This document shows positions 7,397-17,137 of a stretch of DNA of 55,433 bases, piece after piece. Source of the DNA: an uncultured Alphaproteobacteria bacterium (GTDB taxonomy: Bacteria > Pseudomonadota > Alphaproteobacteria > RF32 > CAG-239); assembly GCA_944392835.1 (NCBI GenBank), contig CALXYB010000011.1, forward strand, positions 1-55,433. Reading direction: 5' to 3'. The translations under genes and the position numbers were made by a program. The notes below the pieces were generated by a model, which did not search any database, was not told the origin of the DNA, and saw only the letters and a list, made by a program, of their open reading frames with translations. Within the stretch, counting starts at the first letter, position 1, and the number at the start of each line of letters is the position of its first letter.

Positions 7397-8314
7397 TTAA
7401 GAGTTGAAGTTAAGACCCCACTCCACATACCTTGCCGGATCATCGCCCCAGTTCTCGCGAACCTTAACAAATAAGAAAAGATGAATACGATCTTCCAACA
7501 AGTCTTCTAATTCTCGGCGCGCGGCCTGACCAATACGCTTAATCATTGCGCCGCCTTTACCGAGAACAATAATCTTCTGGCTGTCGCGCTCAACATAGAT
7601 TGTGATTTCGGCACGAACAGAACCGTCTTCACGGCGCTCCCATAAATCAGGCTCTACGGTTAGGGCATAGGGAAGCTCTTGGCGCAAATATAAAAACAGC
7701 TTTTCGCGCACGATTTCAGCCGCCAAAAGTTTTAAGGGCATGTCAGAGATTTGGTCTTCAGGATAATACCACGGGCTGATTGGAAGATTATCTGCCAGAT
7801 ATTTGTAAAAATCATCAATCTGCTGTCCCGTCATAGCCGAGACCATAAAAGTCTCTTTGAATTTTCCGGCCGCATTAATTTTGGCACTCAGTTCCAAAAG
7901 TTTTTCTTTTTGCACTAAGTCAATTTTATTGAGAAGCAGCACGGCTTCAATTTTATTTTTGTTAAGCTTAGCAACAATAGATTGGGTTTCGTCATCAAAG
8001 CCGCGCTTGGCATCAACAACCAAAACCGTAATATCGGCATCACCGACCCCGCCCCAAGCGGAAGCCACCATTGCGCGGTCAAGACGGCGTTTGGGTTTGA
8101 AAATTCCCGGCGTGTCTAAAAAAATGATTTGCGTATTATCATAAACGCCGATACCTTTAACCAAAGTTCTGGTTGTCTGCACTTTAGGCGAAACAATAGA
8201 AACCTTAGAACCGACAAAATTATTGGTGATGGTAGATTTTCCGGCATTCGGCGCACCTATGAGAGCTACGAAGCCACAACGTGTCTGATTAAGTATATCG
8301 GAAGAATTATCCAT
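7397..8314 (-). CDS. era: GTPase Era
   Basis: Era is a GTPase that binds the 3' end of 16S rRNA and helps mature the 30S subunit. The 305-aa protein has the G1 loop GAPNAGKS (residues 20-27), the G3 motif DTPG, the G4 motif NKID and a C-terminal KH RNA-binding domain with GKGG. I choose the ATG at 8314, behind GGAG, over an in-frame ATG at 8335 that has no ribosome site. The start overlaps the rnc stop by 8 bases, implying translational coupling as in many rnc-era operons. Confidence 0.97.
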   Translation of the reverse strand: MDNSSDILNQTRCGFVALIGAPNAGKSTITNNFVGSKVSIVSPKVQTTRTLVKGIGVYDNTQIIFLDTPGIFKPKRRLDRAMVASAWGGVGDADITVLVVDAKRGFDDETQSIVAKLNKNKIEAVLLLNKIDLVQKEKLLELSAKINAAGKFKETFMVSAMTGQQIDDFYKYLADNLPISPWYYPEDQISDMPLKLLAAEIVREKLFLYLRQELPYALTVEPDLWERREDGSVRAEITIYVERDSQKIIVLGKGGAMIKRIGQAARRELEDLLEDRIHLFLFVKVRENWGDDPARYVEWGLNFNS

Positions 8315-8975
8315 TCTTAACTCCGAGTTTAACAAGCATTTTGGCAGCAGCCTCTTGCTCAGCTAGCTTTTTGTTACGTCCGACACCTTTTTCCGCCACG
8401 CCGTTAGAAAAGCTAACCTCCATATGAAACAAGGGCTCATGCTCGCTTCCTTCGCGCCCGATAAGCTTATATTGCGGACTACTCAAACCTAAATTATGCG
8501 CAGCCTCCTGCAACATTGTTTTGGCATCTTTGGGCGGAGCCACATTTTTATCAATCAAATCTTTCCAATGTTGGTTCACAAAATCAACTGCTTGCTCACA
8601 ACCGGCATCAATAAAGATGGCGCCGATAACCGCTTCGCAAACATCACAAAGCACATTTTCGTTCTCGCGAATTTCCTCATTTGCCAATATAACAAATTTA
8701 TCCAAGCCCAAATGTTTGGCAACTTCCGAAACACAATCTTTATTAACCAACCCCGTGTGCCTTTGGGACAAATTTCCCTCAGGCTCGTTCGGAAACATCC
8801 GATACAACAAAGCCGCGATTGTCAACCCCAAAACTCTGTCGCCCAAAAACTCCAAGCGTTCATAATTTTCCGTAAGTTTAGACGTGTAGCTGCTATGCGT
8901 TAAGGCTTGCTTGAGCAAATGTTTGTTTTTGAAACTATAGCCCAAGATTTTTTCAAGCTTTTCCAAATTCTCCAT
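8307..8975 (-). CDS. rnc: Ribonuclease III
   Basis: RNase III cleaves double-stranded RNA, including the rRNA precursor. The 222-aa protein has the signature ERLEFLGD (residues 39-46) with the catalytic acidic residues. A second acidic motif C-D-V-C-E-A-V-I-G-A follows, then a C-terminal double-stranded RNA-binding domain ending near K-K-L-A-E-Q-E-A-A-A. The length is normal. It follows lepB by 20 bases and overlaps era. A long hairpin upstream of lepB could be one of its own substrates. Confidence 0.97.
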   Translation of the reverse strand: MENLEKLEKILGYSFKNKHLLKQALTHSSYTSKLTENYERLEFLGDRVLGLTIAALLYRMFPNEPEGNLSQRHTGLVNKDCVSEVAKHLGLDKFVILANEEIRENENVLCDVCEAVIGAIFIDAGCEQAVDFVNQHWKDLIDKNVAPPKDAKTMLQEAAHNLGLSSPQYKLIGREGSEHEPLFHMEVSFSNGVAEKGVGRNKKLAEQEAAAKMLVKLGVKNG

Positions 8976-8995
8976 TTTGCCTACTCTCTCAAAGA

Positions 8996-9727
8996 CTAAT
9001 TGATTTTATCAAAAAGGCGTTCCCAACGGATTTTCTTTGGCCAAGTCCAAGGCTTATACCATGCACCTTCATCATTATGAGAGAAGAACAAAAAGCGCGC
9101 TTTACCAACCAAATTTTCAAAAGGTACAAAACCGACATCAAAACGACTATCGTTAGACTTATCGCGGTTGTCCCCCATCACAAAAAAACTTCCCTGAGGT
9201 ACGGTAACTTCAATCGTATTATCTGAACCTTCGCTGTCAGAAACCTCTATAATCTGGTGCGTAAATCCTTCCGGCAAAACCTCTGTATATTGACGAAAAC
9301 GCTCGGCATTGCCGGCAGCATCGCGGATAACAAAATCGCTGTCATCTTTGCGCTCAATCACTTTTCCATTAATATACAAACGGCCGTCTTGCACTTTTAT
9401 TCTATCTCCTGGCAAACCGATAATACGTTTAATAAAATCTGTCTTATTATCTTGCGGAAATTTAAAGACAACAACATCACCGCGTTCCGGCATATCGGCC
9501 CAAATACGTCCGCTGATTAAGGGCAAAGAAAACGGCAAAGAATGTTTGGAATAACCGTAAGTGTATTTTGACACAAACAAATAGTCCCCGACATAAAGGG
9601 TCGGATACATTGAGCCCGAAGGGATCTTAAACGGCTCAAACAAAAAAGTGCGGATTAAAATTGCAATAACAATAGCATAAATCACCGTTTTAATCGTATC
9701 GGCCAGGCTCTCTTCTTTCTCCATCAC
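8996..9727 (-). CDS. lepB: Signal peptidase I
   Basis: Signal peptidase I removes signal peptides from exported proteins at the inner membrane. The protein is 243 aa: one N-terminal membrane segment (about residues 13-29), box B PSGSMYPTL with the catalytic Ser39, and box D KRIIGLPGDR with the catalytic Lys100. Box E G-D-N-R-D-x-S-x-D-S-R is near residue 190. The first two codons are both Met, so the start could be one codon later. It is the standard neighbour of rnc and era in Alphaproteobacteria. Confidence 0.97.
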   Translation of the reverse strand: MMEKEESLADTIKTVIYAIVIAILIRTFLFEPFKIPSGSMYPTLYVGDYLFVSKYTYGYSKHSLPFSLPLISGRIWADMPERGDVVVFKFPQDNKTDFIKRIIGLPGDRIKVQDGRLYINGKVIERKDDSDFVIRDAAGNAERFRQYTEVLPEGFTHQIIEVSDSEGSDNTIEVTVPQGSFFVMGDNRDKSNDSRFDVGFVPFENLVGKARFLFFSHNDEGAWYKPWTWPKKIRWERLFDKIN

Positions 9728-9758
9728 AAAACCTCATAAACCAATTGTTTAACCTACT

Positions 9759-9803
9759 GTTATTTTAGAGAAAAACACCGCTTATGCCTTTTTCTAAAAT
9801 AAC
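9759..9803 (-). promoter_or_regulatory. Long AU-rich stem-loop upstream of lepB-rnc-era
   Basis: Arms at 9759-9775 and 9789-9803 pair over 15 bp with a single 2-base bulge and a 13-base loop. No T-tract follows on either strand, so it is not an obvious terminator. Its place in the leader of lepB-rnc-era resembles an RNase III processing site of the E. coli rncO kind (inference). Confidence 0.55.
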
Positions 9804-9846
9804 GTTCATATACTAGTCATTATTTTAATTATATCAACCCCAAAGT

Positions 9847-10251
9847 TTAAATAATTTCAATAACAACAAAGGCCTGCGCCCAAGGATAATCATCCGTCAT
9901 GGTAACATGCACTTGCGCTTGTCTGTTTTGACAAATCTCATCCAACTTCTTTTTAGCTCCGTTATAAAGACGCATCTCAGGCTTGCCGCTCGGCTGGTGC
10001 ACAATCTCAATATCTTTCATAAACACACCATCGCGAAACCCCGTTCCCAAAGCCTTAGTGCATGCCTCCTTAGCCGCAAAACGTTTTGCTGCAGCACAAG
10101 CATATTCTCGCGGCGAAAGTTTTTTGCGCCGAGCAATTTCGGCTTTTTCGGGCTCAGAAAATGCCCTATCCAAAAATCTGCTGCCAAATTGCTTGAGAGT
10201 TTCCTCCAATCTATCAATATTTGCCAAATCACAACCGATTCCAACAATCAT
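9847..10251 (-). CDS. acpS: Holo-[acyl-carrier-protein] synthase
   Basis: AcpS transfers 4'-phosphopantetheine from CoA to acyl carrier protein for fatty acid synthesis. The 134-aa protein begins M-I-V-G-I-G-C-D-L with the metal-binding Asp8. The second motif is the segment A-A-K-R-F-A-A-K-E-A-C-x-K-A-L-G-T-G with the metal-binding Glu. The length is typical. It lies 19 bases after rsh, in the conserved rsh-acpS-lepB order. Confidence 0.96.
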   Translation of the reverse strand: MIVGIGCDLANIDRLEETLKQFGSRFLDRAFSEPEKAEIARRKKLSPREYACAAAKRFAAKEACTKALGTGFRDGVFMKDIEIVHQPSGKPEMRLYNGAKKKLDEICQNRQAQVHVTMTDDYPWAQAFVVIEII

Positions 10252-10270
10252 AATCTTCCCTCATTTATTG

Positions 10271-12421
10271 TTATTGTGCGGCACGAGCCACATAAGAAAT
10301 TACCTTAGATGCCTTAAGCGCGGCAATAATATCCGTCAAATGCTTCAAGTCTTTAACCTCAACATCAACCAAAATCTCAAAATAACTAATTGTTCTGTTG
10401 ATGATATTTAGGTTGGCAATATTACCGTTATTCCGCGCAATCAGGTTTGAAAGCTCGGCCAAAGTTCCGGGCTCGTTTGCCAGCATAATCTTCAAACGAC
10501 CAGTATGCATTTCATTCTCGGCTTCCTCGCCCCAAGCAATATCCAACCAACGCTCCGGCTCATCGGCATATTTCTCTAAAGCCTTACAGTCAATCGTATG
10601 CACCGCCACACCTTTTCCGGTTGTAACAATACCGACAATCCTGTCTCCCGGCAACGGATGGCAACAGCCGGCAAAATGCACGGCCATCCCCGGAATAAGA
10701 CCTTTAATTTTAAGAGGCTCTCCTTTGCCTTTTTTCGGCTTAACCAATTTCTTAAAGCTCGGTAACTTAACCGACTTAACCACTTTTTCCAGCTTAGATT
10801 GCTTATAACCGGGGTATACTGCTTTCAAAACATCCCAACCGGTAACAATCCCTTCGCCGACTTTGGCATAAATATCATCAATCGTTTCCGCCTCAAAGTT
10901 TGGCAAAACATTAACCAAACCTTTTTCCGAAAACTCCAAACTTTCACCCTTAAACAACCGCTCCAAAATCTCTTGCCCAAGCGTAATAAATTGCTCACGC
11001 TTATAAGCACGAACATAACGTCTGATAGCCGCTTTGGCCTTACCCGTAACCACAAAACGTTCCCACTCCGTTGACGGATGCTGTGCTTTAGAGGTCAAAA
11101 TCTCAACCTGATCACCATTTTGCAAAACCGTTCTTAATGGGCGAATTTCACCATTGATTTTTGCTCCCACGCAGGTATCACCGACCGAAGAATGCACGGC
11201 ATAAGCAAAATCAACCGGTGTTGAATTAACCGGCAAACCGATAAGGTCTCCTTTAGGCGTAAAGCAAAAGACCTGGTCATTATACATTTCAAGTTTTGTG
11301 TTTTCCAAAAACTCCTCAGGATTTGAGGCTTGTTCCAAAATCTCCAACAATTCTCTAATCCAGCGGAAGTTTTTACCTTCGGCTTTTTGCCCTTGCTTAT
11401 AAGCCCAGTGCGCCGCCACACCTTTCTCACCGATTTCGTGCATTTCGTGTGTACGGATTTGAATCTCAATACGCGTATTTTCCGGACCGATAACTCCGGT
11501 ATGGATAGATTGATAACCATTCGGTTTTGGTGTTGAAATATAATCCTTAAAACGTCTCGGCACCATATGATATTTGCTGTGAACAATACCCAAGGCCTGA
11601 TAACAAGTTGTCACATCATCAACAATAATGCGGAAAGCCATAATATCGGAAAGTTGCTCAAAAGAAGCATTTTTCTGCTGCATTTTGCGCCAAATGGAAT
11701 AAGGCGTTTTTTCTCTGCCGGAAACAACGGCCTTAATACCGTTTTCTTCCATATCTTTTTGCAACTGCTCAATAATCTTCGGCACCAAGTTGCTGTCTTT
11801 TTCGCGCAAGAAGTTCAGACGTGCCACAATAGAATCATGCGCTTCCTTATGCAACTCGGCAAAAGCAATTTCTTCCAACTCGCTTTTGACCTCCTGCATA
11901 CCGATACGCTCGGCCAAAGGCGCATAAATATCCAAAGTCTCACGCGAAATACGCGCTCTTTTTTCCGGCGCACAAAAATGCAATGTACGCATATTATGCA
12001 AGCGGTCCGCCAACTTAATCAGCAAGACGCGAATATCCTCAGACATAGCGAGCAAGAGCTTACGGAAATTTTCAGCTTGCTTGTTGTTGGCTGACTTTTG
12101 TTCAATCTTGGCCAACTTAGTCAAGCCATCAACGATTTGCGCCACTTGGTCGCCAAACAGCTCACGCACTTCTTCAACCGTCGTATCCGTATCTTCCACC
12201 GTATCATGAAGCAAGCCGGCAATAATGGAAACTGAATCCAACTTAAATTTTGTTAAAATACCGGCCACTTCTACCGGATGCGAATAATAAGGGTCGCCTG
12301 AGGTTCTAAGCTGTGCGCCATGTTTTTTCATTGCAAACACATAGGCGCGGTTTAATGCATCTTCATCGGCATCTGGGTCATAGGATTTGACCAAATCAAC
12401 AAGTTCATACTGTCTTAACAT
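10271..12421 (-). CDS. rsh: Bifunctional (p)ppGpp synthetase/hydrolase Rsh (RelA/SpoT family)
   Basis: Makes and degrades the stringent-response alarmone (p)ppGpp. The 716-aa protein has the full long-Rsh layout. An N-terminal HD hydrolase domain carries H48 and the pair H72-D73 in L-L-H-D-T-V-E-D-T. A synthetase domain contains R-T-x-x-M-H-x-x-(A/G)-E-x-G-x-A-A-H-W-A-Y-K. A TGS domain begins at the segment FCFTPKGDLI, and a C-terminal ACT domain ends the protein. Both catalytic centres look intact, so it is probably bifunctional, as is usual for the single Rsh of Alphaproteobacteria. It lies between rpoZ and acpS. Confidence 0.96.
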   Translation of the reverse strand: MLRQYELVDLVKSYDPDADEDALNRAYVFAMKKHGAQLRTSGDPYYSHPVEVAGILTKFKLDSVSIIAGLLHDTVEDTDTTVEEVRELFGDQVAQIVDGLTKLAKIEQKSANNKQAENFRKLLLAMSEDIRVLLIKLADRLHNMRTLHFCAPEKRARISRETLDIYAPLAERIGMQEVKSELEEIAFAELHKEAHDSIVARLNFLREKDSNLVPKIIEQLQKDMEENGIKAVVSGREKTPYSIWRKMQQKNASFEQLSDIMAFRIIVDDVTTCYQALGIVHSKYHMVPRRFKDYISTPKPNGYQSIHTGVIGPENTRIEIQIRTHEMHEIGEKGVAAHWAYKQGQKAEGKNFRWIRELLEILEQASNPEEFLENTKLEMYNDQVFCFTPKGDLIGLPVNSTPVDFAYAVHSSVGDTCVGAKINGEIRPLRTVLQNGDQVEILTSKAQHPSTEWERFVVTGKAKAAIRRYVRAYKREQFITLGQEILERLFKGESLEFSEKGLVNVLPNFEAETIDDIYAKVGEGIVTGWDVLKAVYPGYKQSKLEKVVKSVKLPSFKKLVKPKKGKGEPLKIKGLIPGMAVHFAGCCHPLPGDRIVGIVTTGKGVAVHTIDCKALEKYADEPERWLDIAWGEEAENEMHTGRLKIMLANEPGTLAELSNLIARNNGNIANLNIINRTISYFEILVDVEVKDLKHLTDIIAALKASKVISYVARAAQ

Positions 12422-12519
12422 TGCAACCTTATTATTCCAATAAAAAATTTCTTCAAAAATCCTGCTTTGAAAGCTATTTTATACTACAATTAAAAAATTA
12501 ACAATTACTTTAAACCAGC

Positions 12520-12548
12520 AAAAACCCCGCAGATTATGCGGGGTTTTT
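12520..12548 (-). terminator. Rho-independent terminator between rpoZ and rsh
   Basis: A 12-bp stem (AAAAACCCCGCA with TGCGGGGTTTTT) with a 5-base loop. T-rich arms on both strands could make it bidirectional. It lies 24 bases beyond the rpoZ stop and may cause partial termination before rsh. Confidence 0.85.
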
Positions 12549-12572
12549 CTAAGATTTTTTATGATATTGATT

Positions 12573-13064
12573 TTATTCTTCATCAAAATCATCGGCAACA
12601 TCATCACCCATATCAAAACCGTCATCCATTCCGGCTTCATCATCAAGTGAAATATCGTCATCACTACCGGCATCTGCGGCATCCAAGTCCAAAACATCGT
12701 CATCATCACCGCCATGAACCTGCATACCATCAGCCATTTCGCCATCAAGCAACAAACCGGAGAACTGCTCATCCAAATCAGCCAATTCTTTTTCAGCAGC
12801 CATAATCTCAAGCTCTTCTTCTTCCGGCTCCTCAACTTCAACATATTTTTGCAAGCCCATAACCAAAGACTTCTGCAGTTCTTCAATGCTGACTGTTTCT
12901 TCAGCAATTTCGCGCAAAGCAATAACCGGATTCTTGTCATTATCTCTTGCAACCGTAATCGGTGCGCCGGAGCTGATATCTTTCGCTCTCTGAGCAGCAA
13001 CCATCAACAACTCATAGCGATTCGGAATTTTATCAACGCAGTCTTCAACTGTAACACGAGCCAT
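12573..13064 (-). CDS. rpoZ: RNA polymerase omega subunit with long acidic C-terminal tail
   Basis: Omega assists assembly of RNA polymerase. The first 70 residues match Rpo[24 protein letters not shown], and the segment [15 protein letters not shown]. The protein is 163 aa because of a highly acidic extension rich in Asp and Glu from about residue 75 to the end. Acidic tails occur on alphaproteobacterial omega, but this one is long. It precedes rsh, as is common. Confidence 0.95.
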   Translation of the reverse strand: MARVTVEDCVDKIPNRYELLMVAAQRAKDISSGAPITVARDNDKNPVIALREIAEETVSIEELQKSLVMGLQKYVEVEEPEEEELEIMAAEKELADLDEQFSGLLLDGEMADGMQVHGGDDDDVLDLDAADAGSDDDISLDDEAGMDDGFDMGDDVADDFDEE

Positions 13065-13158
13065 TTTCTTTTACCTTTTTTAATAAGTTAAATCAATTTT
13101 TTAAGCTTTATAAGCTCAAATAAAACCAAATTGCAAGAAAAAAATATTCAAAATCAAC

Positions 13159-14535
13159 CTAAGCTGCTGATTTTAGGCAATTTAATCTTGCATAAATTTT
13201 TACGGGCAATTTATCAATATCCCCTGCCCCCATGGTTATGACGATTCCTTTGAAATCTGAAGAAGCATTCACAATCTCTTCTTCGCTCATCAATCTTACG
13301 GGAACACTAATCTTATCTAAGATAATATCTGACGTAACATTCGGAATAGGCTTCTCACGCGCCGGATAAATATTCATCAAAATAACTTCATCAGCCAAAG
13401 ACAAGCTGGTTGCAAACTCCGGTGCAAAATCTTTGGTACGGGAATATAAATGCGGCTGAAAAATAACCATCAAATGCTGTTGCGGCCAAATTTGGCGAAC
13501 CGAGCGCAGTGTTGCCTCAATCTCTTTGGGATGGTGAGCATAATCATCAATCAAAGTCAACTTTTCATCAGCTAAGATAATATTAAAACGCCGATGCACA
13601 CCCTTAAACTCGGGCAAAGCTTTTCTAATCTCTTCTTCGGTAACACCGCAGTCTAAAGCAACCGTAATCGCCGCTGTCGCATTTTCTACATTAACCATCC
13701 CCGGCACACCAAGCTTCAAATCAAAAATATCGCCATTCTTGCCGTGATAATCAAAAGTATACAATCCGTTTTCCAAGCGTAGATTATCCGAATAAAAATC
13801 AGCCTTACCGTTTAGGCAATAATAACCGTCAACTTTATGATGTTTAATTTCCAAGCCTTGTTTAATAAAGAGCTTTCCACCCTCCACAATTTTTTCGGCA
13901 AAATCCTCAAAAGCAGCCAAAATACTCTCTCTGCTGCCGTAAATATCCATATGGTCAGCATCCATAGAAGTAATAATTGCTTTCTCAGGGTTAAGAGTCA
14001 AAAACGAACGGTCAAACTCATCAGCTTCAATAACAATATAATCCGATGTTGTGTCCACCAACAAATTTGTGCCAAAATTCTCGGAGATTCCACCCAAAAA
14101 AGCGCTGCATTTAATCTTAGAATTATGCAAAAGCCACGCAAGCAAAGTAGAAGTTGTGGTTTTTCCGTGAGTCCCGGCCACACATAAAGCCTTTCCCGCT
14201 TGCGACAAAAGCCCCAAAACCTCAGAACGCTTATGCGGCTTCATACCGTTTTCAATAAAGAAATTAAGCTGCTTGTTATCTTGCGGAATAGCCGGCGTAT
14301 AAACCACCAATGTCTGCTCTTTATTCCGATAAACTTCGCTGATTTCCGAAACCTCATCAGCATAATTAATTTCAATACCTTCTTCTGAAGCCATTTTTTC
14401 GGTCAAAGCCGTTTTTGTGCGGTCATATCCGGCAACATTATAGCCCTTAACCTTAAAATAACGAGCCAATGCACTCATACCGATACCGCCGATACCGACG
14501 AAATATACATTTTTTATATTATCTAAAATCGTCAT
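13159..14535 (-). CDS. murC: UDP-N-acetylmuramate--L-alanine ligase MurC
   Basis: MurC adds L-Ala to UDP-MurNAc, the first amino acid of the peptidoglycan stem. The 458-aa protein has the N-terminal nucleotide motif G-I-G-G-I-G-M-S-A-L, the ATP loop GTHGKTTT (residues 121-128), the E-A-D-E-F-D segment and a C-terminal ligase domain with D-D-Y-A-H-H-P. I choose the ATG at 14535, 7 bases after the murD stop; an upstream in-frame start at 14676 would run back into murD. The usual intervening ftsW and murG are absent. Confidence 0.96.
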   Translation of the reverse strand: MTILDNIKNVYFVGIGGIGMSALARYFKVKGYNVAGYDRTKTALTEKMASEEGIEINYADEVSEISEVYRNKEQTLVVYTPAIPQDNKQLNFFIENGMKPHKRSEVLGLLSQAGKALCVAGTHGKTTTSTLLAWLLHNSKIKCSAFLGGISENFGTNLLVDTTSDYIVIEADEFDRSFLTLNPEKAIITSMDADHMDIYGSRESILAAFEDFAEKIVEGGKLFIKQGLEIKHHKVDGYYCLNGKADFYSDNLRLENGLYTFDYHGKNGDIFDLKLGVPGMVNVENATAAITVALDCGVTEEEIRKALPEFKGVHRRFNIILADEKLTLIDDYAHHPKEIEATLRSVRQIWPQQHLMVIFQPHLYSRTKDFAPEFATSLSLADEVILMNIYPAREKPIPNVTSDIILDKISVPVRLMSEEEIVNASSDFKGIVITMGAGDIDKLPVKIYARLNCLKSAA

Positions 14536-14542
14536 TTTATCT

Positions 14543-15868
14543 TTACTTTCTAACTTCTTCTTTGAACATCTCACCGCGATGCTCATAACTCTTAAACAAA
14601 TCAAAGCTGGCACAGCAAGGCGAGAGCAATACAACATCGCCTGATTTTGCATGAGCCTTCGCTGCTTTAACCGCATCTGCCAGATTATTAGTATCTACCA
14701 CTTCGCAAATCGGCGAAAAACTTTCAATCAGTTTTTCGTTATGCAGGCCCATACAAATCAATGTCTTAACTTTAGCCTTAACCAAATCAAACAACACGCT
14801 ATAGTCGTTTCCTTTGTCTTTTCCGCCCGCAATCCACACTACCGGCGCAGTCATACTATCTAAGGCATACCATGCGGAATCAACATTTGTAGCTTTTGAG
14901 TCGTTGATGTAAGTAACACCGTCTCTAACCAAAACCGTCTCCAACCGATGTTCAACTTGCGGGAATGTCCTTAAACCTTCAGCGATTTTCTCGTTGCTTA
15001 CGCCCAAACGCATACAAGCCAAAACAGCGCACATTGCATTATAAACATTATGGCGGCCTTTAATGGTAATCTCGTTTTTATCAATAACAAATTCTCTGCC
15101 CGATTCTTTTGCCACCAAATTATTGCCGTCCATATACGCCGCGCATTCACTTTTGTCAAGATAGGTGAAGGGCGCTGCTTTGGGCGCAATATTCAAACTT
15201 GCAACCTTTTCACGCACGACATCGCTGTCATAACCATAAATAAACAAATCCTCCGCACGCATATTCTGCAAGATACGAAACTTTGAGTTAATATAATTTT
15301 CAAACTTAAAATCATATCTATCCAAATGATCCGGCGTAATATTAGTCAAAATCGCCACATCCGCCTTAAAATCATACATACCGTCCAACTGAAAGCTGGA
15401 TAACTCAATCACATACAAAGGATGCGCATTTTCAGCCACTTGTGCCGCCAGAGAGAAACCGACATTTCCGGCCAAACCGGCATCAACCCCGGCCACATCC
15501 AAAATATGTTTGGTTAAAAGTGTTGTAGTTGTCTTGCCGTTGCTTCCCGTAATACAACACATTTTGGCGGAGCTGTTGCGTCCGGCAAACTCAATTTCTG
15601 AGATTACTTCAATCTTGCGACGACGCAACTCCTCCACCACCGGATTATTTTCGGGTATCCCCGGACTCTTAATCACCAAATCGGCATTATAAATCTTATC
15701 AAGACTGTGTTGACCTTCCTCAAACTCAATCTGATTTTTAATCAAAACCTCACGATATTTGTCAGACAAATTTCCCTTGTCGGATAAAAACACTTCATGT
15801 CCGAGCTTTTTTGCCAGCAAGCAAGCACCTGTCCCGCTTTCGCCGCCGCCCAACACAACTGTTCTCAT
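14543..15868 (-). CDS. murD: UDP-N-acetylmuramoylalanine--D-glutamate ligase MurD
   Basis: MurD adds D-Glu to UDP-MurNAc-L-Ala in peptidoglycan synthesis. The 441-aa protein has an N-terminal Rossmann-like G-G-G-E-S-G motif, the substrate segment K-S-P-G-I-P, the ATP loop GSNGKTTTT (residues 108-116) and the C-terminal motifs Y-I-N-D-S-K-A-T-N and L-S-P-C-C-A-S-F-D. The length is standard. It is directly followed by murC and preceded (27 bases) by the unknown periplasmic gene at 15896. Confidence 0.96.
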   Translation of the reverse strand: MRTVVLGGGESGTGACLLAKKLGHEVFLSDKGNLSDKYREVLIKNQIEFEEGQHSLDKIYNADLVIKSPGIPENNPVVEELRRRKIEVISEIEFAGRNSSAKMCCITGSNGKTTTTLLTKHILDVAGVDAGLAGNVGFSLAAQVAENAHPLYVIELSSFQLDGMYDFKADVAILTNITPDHLDRYDFKFENYINSKFRILQNMRAEDLFIYGYDSDVVREKVASLNIAPKAAPFTYLDKSECAAYMDGNNLVAKESGREFVIDKNEITIKGRHNVYNAMCAVLACMRLGVSNEKIAEGLRTFPQVEHRLETVLVRDGVTYINDSKATNVDSAWYALDSMTAPVVWIAGGKDKGNDYSVLFDLVKAKVKTLICMGLHNEKLIESFSPICEVVDTNNLADAVKAAKAHAKSGDVVLLSPCCASFDLFKSYEHRGEMFKEEVRK

Positions 15869-15895
15869 ACTTTTCGTCCTTGCTAAAAATCCTGC

Positions 15896-17137
15896 TTAAT
15901 ATAACACTAAAATTGGAGCATTACCTATAAATCTATTGTTGTCAATAATCTTTCTTCTAAGTTCGCCCTTATTTTTTCTGGTTTCCAAAACATCACTCAT
16001 CGGAGCCTTATACATCTCCAAAATTGCTTCCACCGTTTCACGCTGCAAATTGCCAACTCGTTCTCCTGCAATATCACGCCAAGAATCATACACTCCTTGT
16101 TTATACTTCAAGATACCAGCCATAATACTCCGTGTCAGCATAGAAACCCTATAAGCTTTAACTGTCTTATCACAAGTATAGGCCCAACCCTCAATATCAA
16201 AACCATCAGCATTAATAAGCTTTGAAAACTCACGTTCCAAGCCTGCATATTTAACCTTTTGCACCAACCTCTGGCAAGGATTAACCAAATCCTTAAGCAT
16301 ACTCACCTGTGTTCCCTTGCCCTGCTCTTTTTCCCACATATCAATCAACATTCCGGCGGTATTGATTCTGTCATAAGTCTTCAAATCTTTGGTAAAAGCA
16401 TTAACCCTATCCAATGTTCCGACAAAAGCCTTCACATCGGCAGAAGTCAGCGGACTGTTAAGGGTAGGCTCAAGTGTTCTGATATCGCTTAGCGTAAGCT
16501 TGGTTTGCTCCGGCGCATCGGGATAAAACATTTCTTCAGGCACCATCGCATTGATTTTTTCAAAGAACTCCGGATTATGCATAACCTTTGCTTTGGTTGA
16601 AGGCAAAGGAACCTTCTCCATCGTCCGCCGATAACTTGGCCAACTTTCCGGCATCAAAACATAATAAAGATATGGCGAAACAAACTCCAAATCTTCAATT
16701 CCTTCAAGCTCTTTAGCGATTCTTTTAGGAAACTGATTTTTAGTTTCTTTAATCCCCGGCATATTCAAAATTTTTTCAGGCATATTCGGCACCGTATGCA
16801 AATAAGGCCCAATATATTGATAATACTCCGGCGGAATAACCGACAACATAGCAATCAAATCATCTTCATGAACATTTTTAATCCGTTTTTCCGTCTGACC
16901 ATAATAATCTATAGTCAACCGAAAGACATTATCAAAAATATTTCCGATATCCCAATGATAATCATATTTGCGATCAATGATTTGGTTCTCTTTCACAAAC
17001 TTCTTGAGCATTTCCTCATAAGGAGGCAACTTTTCATTCATATTCACGGAAAAATCCGGCTTTTTATCCAAAGCTGCCTTTGCTCCAAAGCTCATCAGAG
17101 CGCCCAATATTGCCGATATTAAAAATGTTTTTTTCAT
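15896..17137 (-). CDS. Conserved-looking periplasmic protein of unknown function
   Basis: A 413-aa protein with a clear signal peptide (M-K-K-T-F, hydrophobic core, G-A-K-A-A-L). The mature part is soluble, rich in Pro, Tyr, Met and Lys and probably mostly helical; it contains few Cys and no catalytic motif that I recognise. Its start overlaps the stop of the DUF4139 gene by 4 bases (ATGA), so the two are translationally coupled and probably act together in the periplasm. Placement directly upstream of murD-murC makes a cell-envelope role plausible, but that is inference. Confidence 0.8.
   Translation of the reverse strand: MKKTFLISAILGALMSFGAKAALDKKPDFSVNMNEKLPPYEEMLKKFVKENQIIDRKYDYHWDIGNIFDNVFRLTIDYYGQTEKRIKNVHEDDLIAMLSVIPPEYYQYIGPYLHTVPNMPEKILNMPGIKETKNQFPKRIAKELEGIEDLEFVSPYLYYVLMPESWPSYRRTMEKVPLPSTKAKVMHNPEFFEKINAMVPEEMFYPDAPEQTKLTLSDIRTLEPTLNSPLTSADVKAFVGTLDRVNAFTKDLKTYDRINTAGMLIDMWEKEQGKGTQVSMLKDLVNPCQRLVQKVKYAGLEREFSKLINADGFDIEGWAYTCDKTVKAYRVSMLTRSIMAGILKYKQGVYDSWRDIAGERVGNLQRETVEAILEMYKAPMSDVLETRKNKGELRRKIIDNNRFIGNAPILVLY

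Noticed and set aside
12479..13000. 173-codon minus-strand frame overlapping rpoZ
   Set aside because: Same strand, shifted frame over the acidic GAT/GAA-rich tail of rpoZ; it is low-complexity and runs into the terminator.
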